Shown: positions 51,384 through 59,721 of the stretch, piece by piece | Layout: each line of letters begins with the position of its first letter | Position numbering within the stretch: position 1 is the stretch's first letter | Assembly (NCBI RefSeq): GCF_024228675.1 | Contig: NZ_CP100461.1 | Location: 3,593,398 to 3,657,397, forward strand | DNA length: 64,000 bases | Direction: 5' to 3' | Source of the DNA: Salinigranum marinum | GTDB taxonomy: Archaea; Halobacteriota; Halobacteria; Halobacteriales; Haloferacaceae | Translations under genes and position numbers: made by a program | Notes under the pieces: model-generated | Databases searched by the model: none | Told to the model about the DNA's origin: nothing | The model's input: the letters and a program-made list of their open reading frames with translations, nothing else

Positions 51384-51872
51384 TCACTCCTCCCGGAGGC
51401 CGCCGCGGAGGGCCGCCGTACCGACGGCGACGGCGTACAGGCCGACGGTGGCGACGCCGGTGAGGGCGAACAGCCGGACGAGCGCGCCGCGGGGGGAGGT
51501 GAACAGTCCGGGGAGGCCGAGTCCCTGCCAGAGGCTTTCGAGCACCGCCACGAGGTGAGCGGCAACGAACCACCCGGCGGCGGGGAGCGCCGCCCGGACG
51601 TTTTCGCGGAGCACCACGGCGAGGTCCGAGAGCACGGGCGCGGAGACTCGCCGGGAGAGCCCGACGCCGCGGACGACGACGTAAAACGCGACCATCACCA
51701 GTCCAGCGGTGCGGAGCACGTCGTCGACGCCGGGGATGGTCGGCCACGAGAGAACCGACCAGAAGAGTAACACGCCCACGACGGGGAGGCTCTCTCGGAA
51801 CACCGTTCGCGCCGTCAGCGGTGGGTCGTCGTGGCGGGTCGCGAGGAACGCGGGAACGAACTGAGACCACAT
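51384..51872 (-). CDS. Membrane protein, function unknown
   Basis: A 162-residue membrane protein with four hydrophobic segments (about 31-48, 55-73, 95-112, 130-155), such as LPVVGVLLFWSVLSWPTIPG and AGLVMVAFYVVVRGVGLSRR, joined by short polar loops. The ATG at 51872 is preferred because GAAATAAAT (51894-51902) gives leaderless spacing; in-frame sequence further upstream runs across the neighbour on the other strand and is not protein-like. No family recognised. Divergent promoters at 51894 and 51927 sit only about 30 bp apart and serve this gene and the DUF5809-like gene. Confidence 0.75.
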   Translation of the reverse strand: MWSQFVPAFLATRHDDPPLTARTVFRESLPVVGVLLFWSVLSWPTIPGVDDVLRTAGLVMVAFYVVVRGVGLSRRVSAPVLSDLAVVLRENVRAALPAAGWFVAAHLVAVLESLWQGLGLPGLFTSPRGALVRLFALTGVATVGLYAVAVGTAALRGGLREE

Positions 51873-51893
51873 CACTCGCCGTTCGTCGACCGT

Positions 51894-51902
51894 GAAATAA
51901 AT
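51894..51902 (-). promoter_or_regulatory. TATA-like box for the 51384-51872 gene
   Basis: Minus-strand ATTTATTTC is centred about 27 nt upstream of the ATG at 51872. Confidence 0.6.
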
Positions 51903-51926
51903 CCCGGCGGTCGAGAGAGCGGTAGA

Positions 51927-51934
51927 CGTATACC
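51927..51934 (+). promoter_or_regulatory. TATA box for the DUF5809-Nudix operon
   Basis: CGTATACC is centred about 30 nt upstream of the ATG at 51961, back to back with the minus-strand box at 51894. Confidence 0.6.
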
Positions 51935-51960
51935 GTCGCCACCACCAGTGCCGAACCGAG

Positions 51961-52479
51961 ATGGAATCGGAGGGCACGCTGTCACCCGAGACGAGCGAGG
52001 AAGCACGCGAGGCGTTCGAGGCCGCCGGCCCGGTCGCGCAGACGGTCGTCCGCGAAACGGCGCGCGCGATGGGGTTCGACCCCGAGGAGTACCGCGAGCG
52101 GGTCACGGCCGACGTCGTCTCGACGGCGCGTGACGTCCTCTTCGCCGCGCGGCTTCGGGTCCACAGCGGCGACCGCGCGGCGTTCGACGCGTGGTGTGCC
52201 GACCACGAGGAGTACGAGGTCGTCGAGGTCGGCAGCCCCAACGTCGAACGGGTCGTCTGGCACGCCGCCCCCTTCGCCGACACGGTCGTGGCGGCCACCT
52301 ACCAGGACGAACGCGACGCCGCCGTCGAGATCCTGCGGCGACAGGCGCTCGGCCGGATCTACCGCGTCGAACTCGAGGGGATGGAGGGCGCGGCAGCGAC
52401 GGACACCGTCGACGACGCCGGCGCTGGCGACGCCAGCGAGACGGAAGTCGGCGGCAGAGACGGCGGGAGGCAGTCGTGA
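51961..52479 (+). CDS. Conserved haloarchaeal protein (DUF5809-like)
   Basis: A 172-residue soluble acidic protein. The core is SEEAREAFEAAGPVAQTVVR then ETARAMGFDPEEYRERVTAD, VVSTARDVLFAARLRVHSGD and NVERVVWHAAPFADTVVAAT. The tail (about 140-172) is acidic and disordered. The DUF5809 name is from memory; no function known. Its stop overlaps the Nudix GTG start (GTGA), so the two are coupled. The DUF5810-like gene lies 590 bp upstream. Confidence 0.82.
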   Translation: MESEGTLSPETSEEAREAFEAAGPVAQTVVRETARAMGFDPEEYRERVTADVVSTARDVLFAARLRVHSGDRAAFDAWCADHEEYEVVEVGSPNVERVVWHAAPFADTVVAATYQDERDAAVEILRRQALGRIYRVELEGMEGAAATDTVDDAGAGDASETEVGGRDGGRQS

Positions 52480-53045
52480 CGCTCCCCGACGACGGCCGTC
52501 GCCACGAGTCGCTTCCGGAGCCGGAGTGGCCCGTCGTCGACTCCGAAGTCGAGTACGAGACGGGCTGGTACACGGGCGGGTACGACCTGGTCGAACAGCC
52601 CGACGGGAGCACGAAACGCTACTACTGGGCGGAGCTGGCGACTGCCGTCGTCGTCGTCGCCGTCACCGACGATGCGGTCGTGATGGTCGAGCAGTACCGG
52701 CCGACGATCCGTGAGACGCAGGTCGAACTCCCCGCGGGCATCGTCGAGGCGGGCGAGTCCTTCACCGCGGCGGCCGCTCGCGAACTCCGCGAGGAGACGG
52801 GCTTCGAGGCGTCGTCGACCAGCCTCCTCCAGGACGTGTGGTGTACGACCGGGATGCTCCGGCACCGCCGCGGCTTCGTCTTCGCCGAGGGGCTCTCGCC
52901 CGTCGGCCAGGAACTCGACGACAACGAGTTCCTCGAGGTCCGCGCCGTTCCGGTCGACGAGGCCGTCGACGTGGCCCGCGCCGCTCCGACCAACGACGCG
53001 ACCGTCGAGGGACTGCTCGTCGCTCACGACGAGGGGCTCCTCTGA
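52476..53045 (+). CDS. Nudix hydrolase (ADP-ribose pyrophosphatase type)
   Basis: A 189-residue Nudix protein. The Nudix box GIVEAGESFTAAAARELREE then TGF (residues about 89-111) matches G-x5-E-x7-R-E-U-x-E-E-x-G-U exactly. N-terminal YETGWYTGGYDLVEQPDGST and VVVVAVTDDAVVMVEQYRPT are like ADP-ribose pyrophosphatases, which hydrolyse ADP-ribose or related nucleotides. The start is a GTG (52476) overlapping the previous stop; GGAGG (52466-52470) gives a ribosome-binding site 5 nt upstream. No promoter of its own is needed. Confidence 0.92.
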   Translation: MTLPDDGRRHESLPEPEWPVVDSEVEYETGWYTGGYDLVEQPDGSTKRYYWAELATAVVVVAVTDDAVVMVEQYRPTIRETQVELPAGIVEAGESFTAAAARELREETGFEASSTSLLQDVWCTTGMLRHRRGFVFAEGLSPVGQELDDNEFLEVRAVPVDEAVDVARAAPTNDATVEGLLVAHDEGLL

Positions 53046-53125
53046 GGCGGGCCGGCCGCCGCGTCCGCGGCGCGAGCGGCGCGCTCCGACGGGACTGAGC
53101 GCCGCCCCCGACGATCGGCGGGGGA

Positions 53126-53133
53126 CTTATACC
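53126..53133 (+). promoter_or_regulatory. TATA box for the rhodanese gene
   Basis: CTTATACC is centred 26-27 nt upstream of the ATG at 53156. Confidence 0.65.
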
Positions 53134-53155
53134 GCCGTACCCGTTCTGGACGCAC

Positions 53156-53518
53156 ATGGACGGCGAGATCTCCACCGACGAGGTGGCCGAACTCCTGAAC
53201 ACCGAGGAGCCGCCGCGCGTCGTCGACATCCGATCGCCGGCGGCGTTCGCCCGCGGACACATCCCGGGCAGCGAGAACGTCCCGCTCGGCGAACTCCCCG
53301 AGCGCATCGAGTCACTGGCGGGCTCCGACCGCATCGTCACCGTCTGTCCCCACGGCAAGGCGAGCGTCCAGGCCGCCCGGCTCATCACGTCGTACGAGGG
53401 CACGGCCGACGCGCGCGTCGAGAGCATGGCCGGTGGCCTCGAAGACTGGGACGGCCCGCTGGAGGCCGACGCCGCCACCGAGACGGCGGCGGAATCGGAG
53501 CCCGACGCGCCCTTCTAG
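53156..53518 (+). CDS. Rhodanese-like single-domain protein
   Basis: A 120-residue rhodanese domain: STDEVAELLNTEEPPRVVDI at the start, AFARGHIPGSENVPLGELPE, and the active-site loop VTVCPHGKASVQAARLI with the catalytic Cys near residue 64. The loop size suits a sulphur transferase. The acidic tail (about 100-120) is disordered. Substrate unknown; small rhodaneses often pass sulphur in cofactor or tRNA thiolation. Leaderless ATG at 53156. Confidence 0.92.
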   Translation: MDGEISTDEVAELLNTEEPPRVVDIRSPAAFARGHIPGSENVPLGELPERIESLAGSDRIVTVCPHGKASVQAARLITSYEGTADARVESMAGGLEDWDGPLEADAATETAAESEPDAPF

Positions 53519-53687
53519 CCCGTCCGACTCTCTCAGCTCCGGGCGGTGGCGACTTCGCCGCCGTAGAGCACTCCGGCGACGCTCGAGCCGCCGACACGCC
53601 GCTCGTGGCGACCACGACGGCTGGCGCTCGCGGCGTAACCGGAAAGAAACGAAACGATTCGACTCGACGTGGGCCGTGGTTAGAGGG

Positions 53688-53981
53688 TCACGCGACGTTG
53701 AAGCCCTTCTCGCGGAGGAAGTCCTCCACGCGGCCGGTGTGGTTCCCCTGGAGTTCGATGGAGCCGTCCTCGACGGTACCTCCACAGGCGAACTTCGACT
53801 TCAGGTCGGACGACAGGCTGTCCATGTCGACGTCCCGCGGGTCGAACCCCTCGATGACCGTTACCTCCTTGCCGTAGCGTCGCTCGTCGATGTGGATGTT
53901 GATCTCCTGGGACTCTCGCGCCACGTCTTCACAGACGCAGAGTTCCTCAGGCAGGCCACACGTCGAGCATACCTCTGACAT
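53688..53981 (-). CDS. Translation initiation factor eIF1 (SUI1)
   Basis: A 97-residue SUI1-domain protein. N-terminal Cys pairs ([13 protein letters not shown], residues 5-17) suit a zinc site. The core is [40 protein letters not shown], then [20 protein letters not shown] and EDFLREKGF. eIF1/SUI1 helps select the start codon by fidelity checking on the small subunit. The ATG at 53981 has ATACAAAAC-type TATA signal (minus strand, 54004-54013) at leaderless spacing. It faces the transglutaminase-like gene's end (115 bp apart). Confidence 0.96.
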   Translation of the reverse strand: MSEVCSTCGLPEELCVCEDVARESQEINIHIDERRYGKEVTVIEGFDPRDVDMDSLSSDLKSKFACGGTVEDGSIELQGNHTGRVEDFLREKGFNVA

Positions 53982-54003
53982 TCCAACCTGACTTCTGAGA
54001 GCG

Positions 54004-54013
54004 AGATACAAAA
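54004..54013 (-). promoter_or_regulatory. TATA-like box for eIF1
   Basis: Minus-strand GTTTTGTATC is centred about 27 nt upstream of the ATG at 53981. Confidence 0.6.
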
Positions 54014-54096
54014 CAGTATCGGGAAGGTGCACGGCCCGACCGACCGCGCCGACCGAGCAACCCGCACGAACCGCCGTTTCCACTCCAGCGACGGGT

Positions 54097-56367
54097 TCAG
54101 GCGGCGGCTCCGGACTGCGACTCGCGCTCGCCGCGACGGACGACGAGGTCGCCGACCACGGGCGTCGCCTCCCACACCAGTTCGTCGACGAGTTCGACAA
54201 CCGTTTCGGCCTCGGCCGCCGAGACGCCGGAGCCGTACCGTGAGCGTTCGTAGCTGGTGGCGACGCGCTCGACGCGGTCGTCGAGTCCGTGTCCCCTGCC
54301 GATCGCCGCGAGGTACGATCGGGGGGTCTCGGTCGGTCGACGCGGCCGGTAGCGCCGTTCGAGGAGCCGCTCAAGCCGGCCGAACGCCCGTTCGACGTCC
54401 GCCGCCGGGTCGCCCGTCGATCGCTGGTAGCGCAGGCGGAGTTCGCGGGACAGCACCGCAGTGAAGCCGACCCGTCGAGCGGCGGCAGCGAGGCCGACGA
54501 CCGCGACGAGGCCGACGCCGAGCGTCTCGCGGGACGGCAACTCGGGCAGGCTGACGCCGCCGCTCCCCTCGTCACCGCCGGCGCCGGGGTCGATCGCGGC
54601 CGGGTCCGGCGTCGTCTCCGGCGCGGGGGCGTTCCCTTCGAGGTTCCCGCGGAGCGACTCGTTCTGCGAGGTGTTGTTCAACGAGCCGTTGGTGGCCTCG
54701 AACGGGGTGACGTCAGGTGCGCCGCCGGCCGCGGGCTGCGTCGCGTTCGTGTCGACGCCCGTCTCGCCGTTCTGTCTCGCGTCGGTGAGCCGGGTGCGCT
54801 CGGCGGTCTCGCGCGGGGTCGCCGGCGTCGGGTCGAAGCGGACCCAGCCGACGTCGGGGAAGTACACCTCGACCCACGCGTGGGAGTTGAGCCCGCGGAC
54901 GACGTACTCGTTCTCGCCGACCTGCTCGCCGGGCGTGTAGCCGACGGCGAGCCGTGCTGGCACGCCCTGCGTCCGCAGGAGCGTCACCATCGTGGTCGCG
55001 TAGTACGTACAGTAGCCCGCATCCATCTCGAAGAGGAACGCCTCGGCGATGTCGCCCTCGGGGCGTTCGACCGTGAGGGAGTAGCGCTTGTTCTCCTCAA
55101 GCCACCGTTCGATGGCGACCGCCTTGTCGTAAGCGTTGTCCTCGCCGCCGGCGATCTCCGCGGCTCGCTCGCGCACCCGCGTCGAGGTGCTCCCGGGCAG
55201 TTGGAGGTACGACGCTCGGATCTCCTCGGGGTAGTCGGTGCCGGCACGGCGCAACTGTTCGGAGGTGTACTGCGGGACGCGGCTCTCGACGGTGTACTCC
55301 TCGCCGGCCTGGAGGCTCGTCGCCGGACGCAGGAAGCCCTGCTGGGTGATCTGCACCCGCGCGGCGTCGGCCCCCGACACCGACACGGGCTTCCACGCGG
55401 TCGGCATGGCCGAGACCGTCGACTCCGCCCGCACGGTCTGGGTGAGCCGGCGCGAGGAGCCGGGCGGGCCCTGGAGCCGCCCCTGGTAGGGGTCGGTGTT
55501 GCCCGTCCGCACCCACCCGCTGCCGGTGTAGCGATCGTACGACGCCGTCTGCCAGTACTGGCCCTCCTCCGCCTCGATCGTGTAGCGCACCTTCGGCGAG
55601 AGCCGGATCGAGCCGAGCACCTCGATCCGCTCCGAGGAGTCGACGACGCTGGCCTCCACGGTGGGGGAGCCGCGGTCGGGCAAGAGCGGCTGGGCAGCCC
55701 CGCCCGGGACCACCGAGAGCGTCGCCGCGAGGACGACCATCGCCGCCAGCACCGCGACGAGCGTGTCGAGTTGCGCGACGGTGCCGCCGTACCGATCGAG
55801 CGTGCCGAGACCGATCGCCGCGCCCGCCCCGAGGACGCCGACGAGCGTCGTCGTCGTGCCGGCGTCGCCCGTCAGGACGAACAGGCCGAGGGCGGTCCCA
55901 CCGACGGTGACGCTCCAGACGTACCGCTCGCGCATCGCGAGATACCACGAGAGGAACACCGGTCCGGGGGCGATGCCGAGCGCCCACACGTCCGCCGCGG
56001 TCAGCCGGAGCACGGAGAGCCCGGTGAGGAGCGCGACGGTGTCCGAGAGGATGCGCTCGGGCGACAACAGCGACAGCTGACTCGCCGGGATCGCGAGGAA
56101 GTACGTGAGCGTCCCGCCGACGAGCAACACGGCGGTGAAGAAGATCGCGGTGCGGATCCGGAGGAAGTGCCCGAGCGCCGTCGCCAGCAGGAACGTCCCC
56201 ACGACGAGGGGGACGAAGACCCGGCTGCCGCCGACCACGTTCGTAACGTGCGCGAGCACGCTGAGGTACGAGCCGGTGAGGACGAGGACGCCGACGAGCG
56301 CGGGGCCGCGGAAGCCGGTCCGTTCGGACAGCGGCCCCGCCGACAGCGACCAGCCCTGCCGGCTCAC
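54097..56367 (-). CDS. Transglutaminase-like membrane protein (DUF3488-TgpA-DUF4129 type)
   Basis: A 756-residue membrane protein. The N-terminal region (about 15-215) has six or seven helices. The large extracellular part (about 220-630) holds a transglutaminase-core domain with a Cys-His-Asp triad: Cys in [12 protein letters not shown] near 452, His in [16 protein letters not shown] near 494, Asp in FDPTPATP near 510. A last helix (about 650-668) and a C-terminal DUF4129-like domain (670-745) complete it. The role may be processing of surface proteins, but this is inferred. It starts with a GTG (56367) overlapping the DUF58 stop. MoxR/DUF58/transglutaminase clusters are known in many prokaryotes. 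Confidence 0.9.
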   Translation of the reverse strand: MSRQGWSLSAGPLSERTGFRGPALVGVLVLTGSYLSVLAHVTNVVGGSRVFVPLVVGTFLLATALGHFLRIRTAIFFTAVLLVGGTLTYFLAIPASQLSLLSPERILSDTVALLTGLSVLRLTAADVWALGIAPGPVFLSWYLAMRERYVWSVTVGGTALGLFVLTGDAGTTTTLVGVLGAGAAIGLGTLDRYGGTVAQLDTLVAVLAAMVVLAATLSVVPGGAAQPLLPDRGSPTVEASVVDSSERIEVLGSIRLSPKVRYTIEAEEGQYWQTASYDRYTGSGWVRTGNTDPYQGRLQGPPGSSRRLTQTVRAESTVSAMPTAWKPVSVSGADAARVQITQQGFLRPATSLQAGEEYTVESRVPQYTSEQLRRAGTDYPEEIRASYLQLPGSTSTRVRERAAEIAGGEDNAYDKAVAIERWLEENKRYSLTVERPEGDIAEAFLFEMDAGYCTYYATTMVTLLRTQGVPARLAVGYTPGEQVGENEYVVRGLNSHAWVEVYFPDVGWVRFDPTPATPRETAERTRLTDARQNGETGVDTNATQPAAGGAPDVTPFEATNGSLNNTSQNESLRGNLEGNAPAPETTPDPAAIDPGAGGDEGSGGVSLPELPSRETLGVGLVAVVGLAAAARRVGFTAVLSRELRLRYQRSTGDPAADVERAFGRLERLLERRYRPRRPTETPRSYLAAIGRGHGLDDRVERVATSYERSRYGSGVSAAEAETVVELVDELVWEATPVVGDLVVRRGERESQSGAAA

Positions 56368-57410
56368 GCCGTCACCCCCTGGGTCCCGTCGTCGCCGGCC
56401 GCGTGCGCGGGATCTCCCTCATCGGTCGCCCCGCCCGCGGAGTCGACGCGTTCCGGTCGTCCCTCGATCAGGTTCTCGACGGGGACGGCCGTCCTACCGA
56501 GGTGGACCACCGTCCCGCCGCGCGCGGCCCGTACCGCGGCGGCGGGGTCGCTCTCTGTCGCCGGGTCGCCGTGGCCGACGCGGGCCAGCGCCGTGAGGAC
56601 CCGCTCGCGGTCGCCGGGGGTGACCGAGTGCTCCCCGTCCGGCGTGACGAGCGTCACGGGCACGCCCGCGCGCAGGAGCGCCAGAACGACGGTCGCGCCC
56701 GCCTCGGCCATCTCGTCGGCCCGCCCCCGGTCGGCCGACAGCGACACCGAGAGCGCCTGACTGCGGTTGTCGGCCGCGAACTCCTTGACGACGAGGTCCT
56801 CCCGTTTGGCCGACGACTTCCAGTGGATGTCGCGGAGCGAGTCGCCGCGGACGTACTGGCGGAGGCGGTCGAACTCGTCGCGGTCGTGGCTCTCGCCCGT
56901 GTCGTGGAGGGCGACGAGGTCGCGGCGGGCCCGGCTGGAGAGGTCGTACACCCGCGGGTAGACGAGCAACTCGTCGGTCGTGGCGGTCGCGACGCGGCGC
57001 GTCGCCAGGCCGAGGACGTCCCGCGCCACGAACGACGCCGGACCGATCGTGTGTCTCCCTCGGCGGCGGTAGGTCACCTCGTACGAGACGGCTTCGCGGC
57101 CGACGGTCGTCTCGGCGCGCGGATCGCCGGCGACGCCCGGTGGGAGCGCGTCCCGAACCGAGGCGGTGAACGGCGAGTCGGTGTCGAACCGGAGGGTGAC
57201 CGTCCCGGATTCGCCCGGGAACCCCCGCTTCGGGAGCGTCCGGTCGACCGCCGGCGGATCGATCCGGCGGAGCTGGACGACTGCGGCGACGAGCGCGACG
57301 ACGCAGGGGAAGACGACGGCGTTGAGTGCACGCGCCCCGAACGCCGCGGCCATCGCGGTCCCGAGGACACCGACGCCGACGACCGTCCAGCCGCGGCGCG
57401 TCAGCTTCAT
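56364..57410 (-). CDS. DUF58 domain protein
   Basis: A 348-residue protein. Two N-terminal helices (about 8-26 and 30-46) anchor it, a linker beta domain follows (about 50-150), and the DUF58 signature YVRGDSLRDIHWKSSAKR sits near 190-207, followed by a vWA-like domain. DUF58 proteins are usually partners of MoxR AAA ATPases in chaperone-like complexes. The ATG at 57410 overlaps the MoxR stop (ATGA), and its own stop overlaps the transglutaminase GTG (GTGA), so the three genes are translationally chained. Confidence 0.9.
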   Translation of the reverse strand: MKLTRRGWTVVGVGVLGTAMAAAFGARALNAVVFPCVVALVAAVVQLRRIDPPAVDRTLPKRGFPGESGTVTLRFDTDSPFTASVRDALPPGVAGDPRAETTVGREAVSYEVTYRRRGRHTIGPASFVARDVLGLATRRVATATTDELLVYPRVYDLSSRARRDLVALHDTGESHDRDEFDRLRQYVRGDSLRDIHWKSSAKREDLVVKEFAADNRSQALSVSLSADRGRADEMAEAGATVVLALLRAGVPVTLVTPDGEHSVTPGDRERVLTALARVGHGDPATESDPAAAVRAARGGTVVHLGRTAVPVENLIEGRPERVDSAGGATDEGDPAHAAGDDGTQGVTA

Positions 57411-58393
57411 TCGACGGGGACGGTGTCGAGCGCTCGCTCGACGACCGCGACGCCGTCTCCGTCGCCCCCACTAGGGCGGATCCGGTGGCTCCACACGGTG
57501 GGGAGCTCCGCTTGGACGTCGTCGGGGACGACGTAGTCCCGCCCCTCGAACACCGCCCGGGCCTGCGCCGCCCGGACGAGGGCGATGCTCCCGCGGGGGG
57601 AGACGCCCAGCTGTGCGTGGTCGCGGGTGAACGACGCCAGTTCGGTGATGTACGACCGGACCGGCTCGCGGACGTCGACGGCGACGACCGTCCGCCGGGC
57701 GCGCTGGACCTCCGGCACCGAGGCGACGGGGTCGAGCGACTCGATGGGGTGGTCGCCGGCGACCCGACCCAGGAGTTCGGTCTCGTCGTCCTCGCTGGGG
57801 TAGCCCAGCCGGAGCTTCTTCATGAACCGGTCGATCTCGGCCATCGGCAGTTCGTACGTCCGGTTGGGTTCGACGTCGTTCTGCGTCGCGATGACGGTAA
57901 AGGGGGAGGGGAGCCGGTGCGTGTCGCCGTCGACGGTCACCTGCTCTTCTTCCATCGCCTCCAACAGCGCCGCCTGCGTCTTCGGCGGCGCGCGGTTGAT
58001 CTCGTCGCCGAGGACGATGTTCGCGAACACCGGGCCGGGCTGGAACTCGAACTCGCGGTTCTTCTGGTTGAAGACGTTCACGCCGGTGACGTCCGACGGG
58101 AGGAGGTCGGGCGTGAACTGGACGCGCTTGAACGTGCAGTCAATCGACGTGGCGATCGACCGGGCGAGCATCGTCTTTCCCACCCCGGGCACGTCCTCCA
58201 ACAGGAGGTGTCCGCGGGCGAAGAAGGCGACGAGGATATGTTCGATGGCGTCGTGCTGGCCGACGATGACCCGCTCGACGTTCTCGGTGATGCGGTCGGC
58301 GAGGGCGGCGGCGGCGTCGAGGGAGAGCGGCTCGAACTCCTCGTCGGGAGAGACGACGGCGGCGTCGGCGTCCGGCCGGCTCACGTCGGTCAC
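57407..58393 (-). CDS. MoxR-family AAA ATPase
   Basis: A 328-residue AAA+ ATPase: Walker A DVPGVGKTMLARS, Walker B IVLGDEINRAPPKTQAALLE, sensor segment FTVIATQNDVEPNRTYELPM, and the C-terminal lid (SPRGSIALVRAAQARAVFEG). MoxR proteins act as chaperones in complex with vWA/DUF58 partners. I chose the GTG at 58393 as the start because GGAGG lies about 6 nt upstream and homology begins near there; the in-frame GTG at 58570 would add 59 residues of Pro/Ala/Arg-rich low-complexity sequence. A TATA-like AGTAACGG near 58548-58560 fits a leader of about 130 nt. First gene of the three-gene operon. Confidence 0.88.
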   Translation of the reverse strand: MTDVSRPDADAAVVSPDEEFEPLSLDAAAALADRITENVERVIVGQHDAIEHILVAFFARGHLLLEDVPGVGKTMLARSIATSIDCTFKRVQFTPDLLPSDVTGVNVFNQKNREFEFQPGPVFANIVLGDEINRAPPKTQAALLEAMEEEQVTVDGDTHRLPSPFTVIATQNDVEPNRTYELPMAEIDRFMKKLRLGYPSEDDETELLGRVAGDHPIESLDPVASVPEVQRARRTVVAVDVREPVRSYITELASFTRDHAQLGVSPRGSIALVRAAQARAVFEGRDYVVPDDVQAELPTVWSHRIRPSGGDGDGVAVVERALDTVPVE

Positions 58394-58744
58394 GCGCGGC
58401 CTCCCGTCCGCGGCTGGCCCCGCCGTCGTCCCCCACGTGACCGCACCGCCGGGGGACGGTGTGGCCGAGGCATCGACCGTGGCGGCACGTGCCGGGACCA
58501 CGACACGGGGCTGGGGAGCTTCGGGTAGCTCTTCGTCCTCACGGTTACCGTTACTTCTTGCCGGAGTCACCTAACTCTGCTGGGTGTGCCCAGGTCACAT
58601 CCCGGACCGTCGGCGACCCGCCTCACTCCGGCGTCGCTGCGCGGCGCGTGCCCGGCTCGACCCCGGCTCCCTCCGCCGACGACCGGTCGGCGCGTCGACC
58701 GCCCCTCGGCTGCTCGACTTCTCGGTCGGCTCGACCGTAGACTA

Positions 58745-58751
58745 GTTATAT
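58745..58751 (+). promoter_or_regulatory. TATA box for the double-UspA gene
   Basis: GTTATAT predicts transcription starting at about 58774-58778, just before the ATG at 58780. It therefore excludes the in-frame ATG at 58750, which would lie inside the TATA box. Confidence 0.6.
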
Positions 58752-58779
58752 GAGTGACAAGATGCAACGTACGGTCGCG

Positions 58780-59598
58780 ATGTACAACGTGCTCGTGGCA
58801 GTCGATCGGGAGACGGATCGGGCGGCCCGGCAGGCGAGATACGTCGAGCGCCTCGCGAGCGACGGTGCGGAGATCACGGCGACGGTCCTCTACGTGGTCT
58901 CTCCGGAGACGTTCGGCCGGGCCGAGGACGTGGCGTTCTCGGAGGTCGACGCGGCGGTCGACGCCGCCCGCTCCCTCGAGGAGGCGGGGGTTCCGGTGGA
59001 CCGGATCGTCGGCGACGGCGGCGTTCCGCAACAGATCGTCCGCACCGCCGAGGAACTCGACGTCGACGAGATCGTGATGGGCGGCCACAAGCGAACGGGC
59101 GTGACGCAGGTCCTCCTCGGGAGCGTCGTCCACGACGTCGTGCTCTCGGCCGAGCGACCGGTCACGGTCGCCGGGGGAAGCGTCTCGTTCGGCAGGGACC
59201 GGCGGACGGTGCTCGTCCCGGTCGACCGCGACGCCGACCGCGCGCTGGATCAGGCGTCGTACGTGGCGAACCTGCCGAACGCCGGGGAGCGCGTCGACGC
59301 GGTCGTGCTGTACGTGTTCCCCCACCAGGACTACGCGGGTGCCCCGCCGCACGAGTTCGGGGAAGTCGAAGCGGCGGTCGCAGTGGCCGACTACCTCGAC
59401 GGACGGGGAGTGTCCGTCGATCGACTGGCGCCCGGCGGCGAGGTCGTCCGGACGATCCTCGACACCGCCGAGGAGCACGACGTCGACGGGATCGTAATGG
59501 GCGGCCGGAAGCGATCCGGTGTCCAGAAGGTGATCCTGGGGAGCACGTCGCTGGACGCCATGCTCTCGGCCGAACGCCCGGTGACGATCGTCGGCTAG
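58780..59598 (+). CDS. Tandem universal stress protein (two UspA domains)
   Basis: A 272-residue fusion of two Usp domains. Domain 1 (about 1-138) has YNVLVAVDRETDRAARQARY and EIVMGGHKRTGVTQVLLGSV; domain 2 (about 140-272) has TVLVPVDRDADRALDQASYV and GIVMGGRKRSGVQKVILGST. Both keep the G-2x-G-9x-G-S/T ATP-type signature. The start at ATG 58780 is set by the TATA box at 58745-58751; ATGs at 58750 and 58762 are in frame but would sit in or before the box. Role in stress is by family. Divergent from the MoxR operon; mutS follows after 123 bp. Confidence 0.92.
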   Translation: MYNVLVAVDRETDRAARQARYVERLASDGAEITATVLYVVSPETFGRAEDVAFSEVDAAVDAARSLEEAGVPVDRIVGDGGVPQQIVRTAEELDVDEIVMGGHKRTGVTQVLLGSVVHDVVLSAERPVTVAGGSVSFGRDRRTVLVPVDRDADRALDQASYVANLPNAGERVDAVVLYVFPHQDYAGAPPHEFGEVEAAVAVADYLDGRGVSVDRLAPGGEVVRTILDTAEEHDVDGIVMGGRKRSGVQKVILGSTSLDAMLSAERPVTIVG

Positions 59599-59689
59599 CG
59601 CGGTCGCGTGCGTCGTCGTCCGACGCCCCGGACCCAGCCACGCGGGCCCAGCACCGTCGCGCGTCACGCGCTCGCCGGTCGACCCGACG

Positions 59690-59696
59690 CTTTTTA
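59690..59696 (+). promoter_or_regulatory. TATA-like box for mutS-mutL
   Basis: CTTTTTA is centred about 29 nt upstream of the ATG at 59722. Confidence 0.55.
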
Positions 59697-59721
59697 CCGC
59701 TCCGTCGCCGGCTATCCCCAC

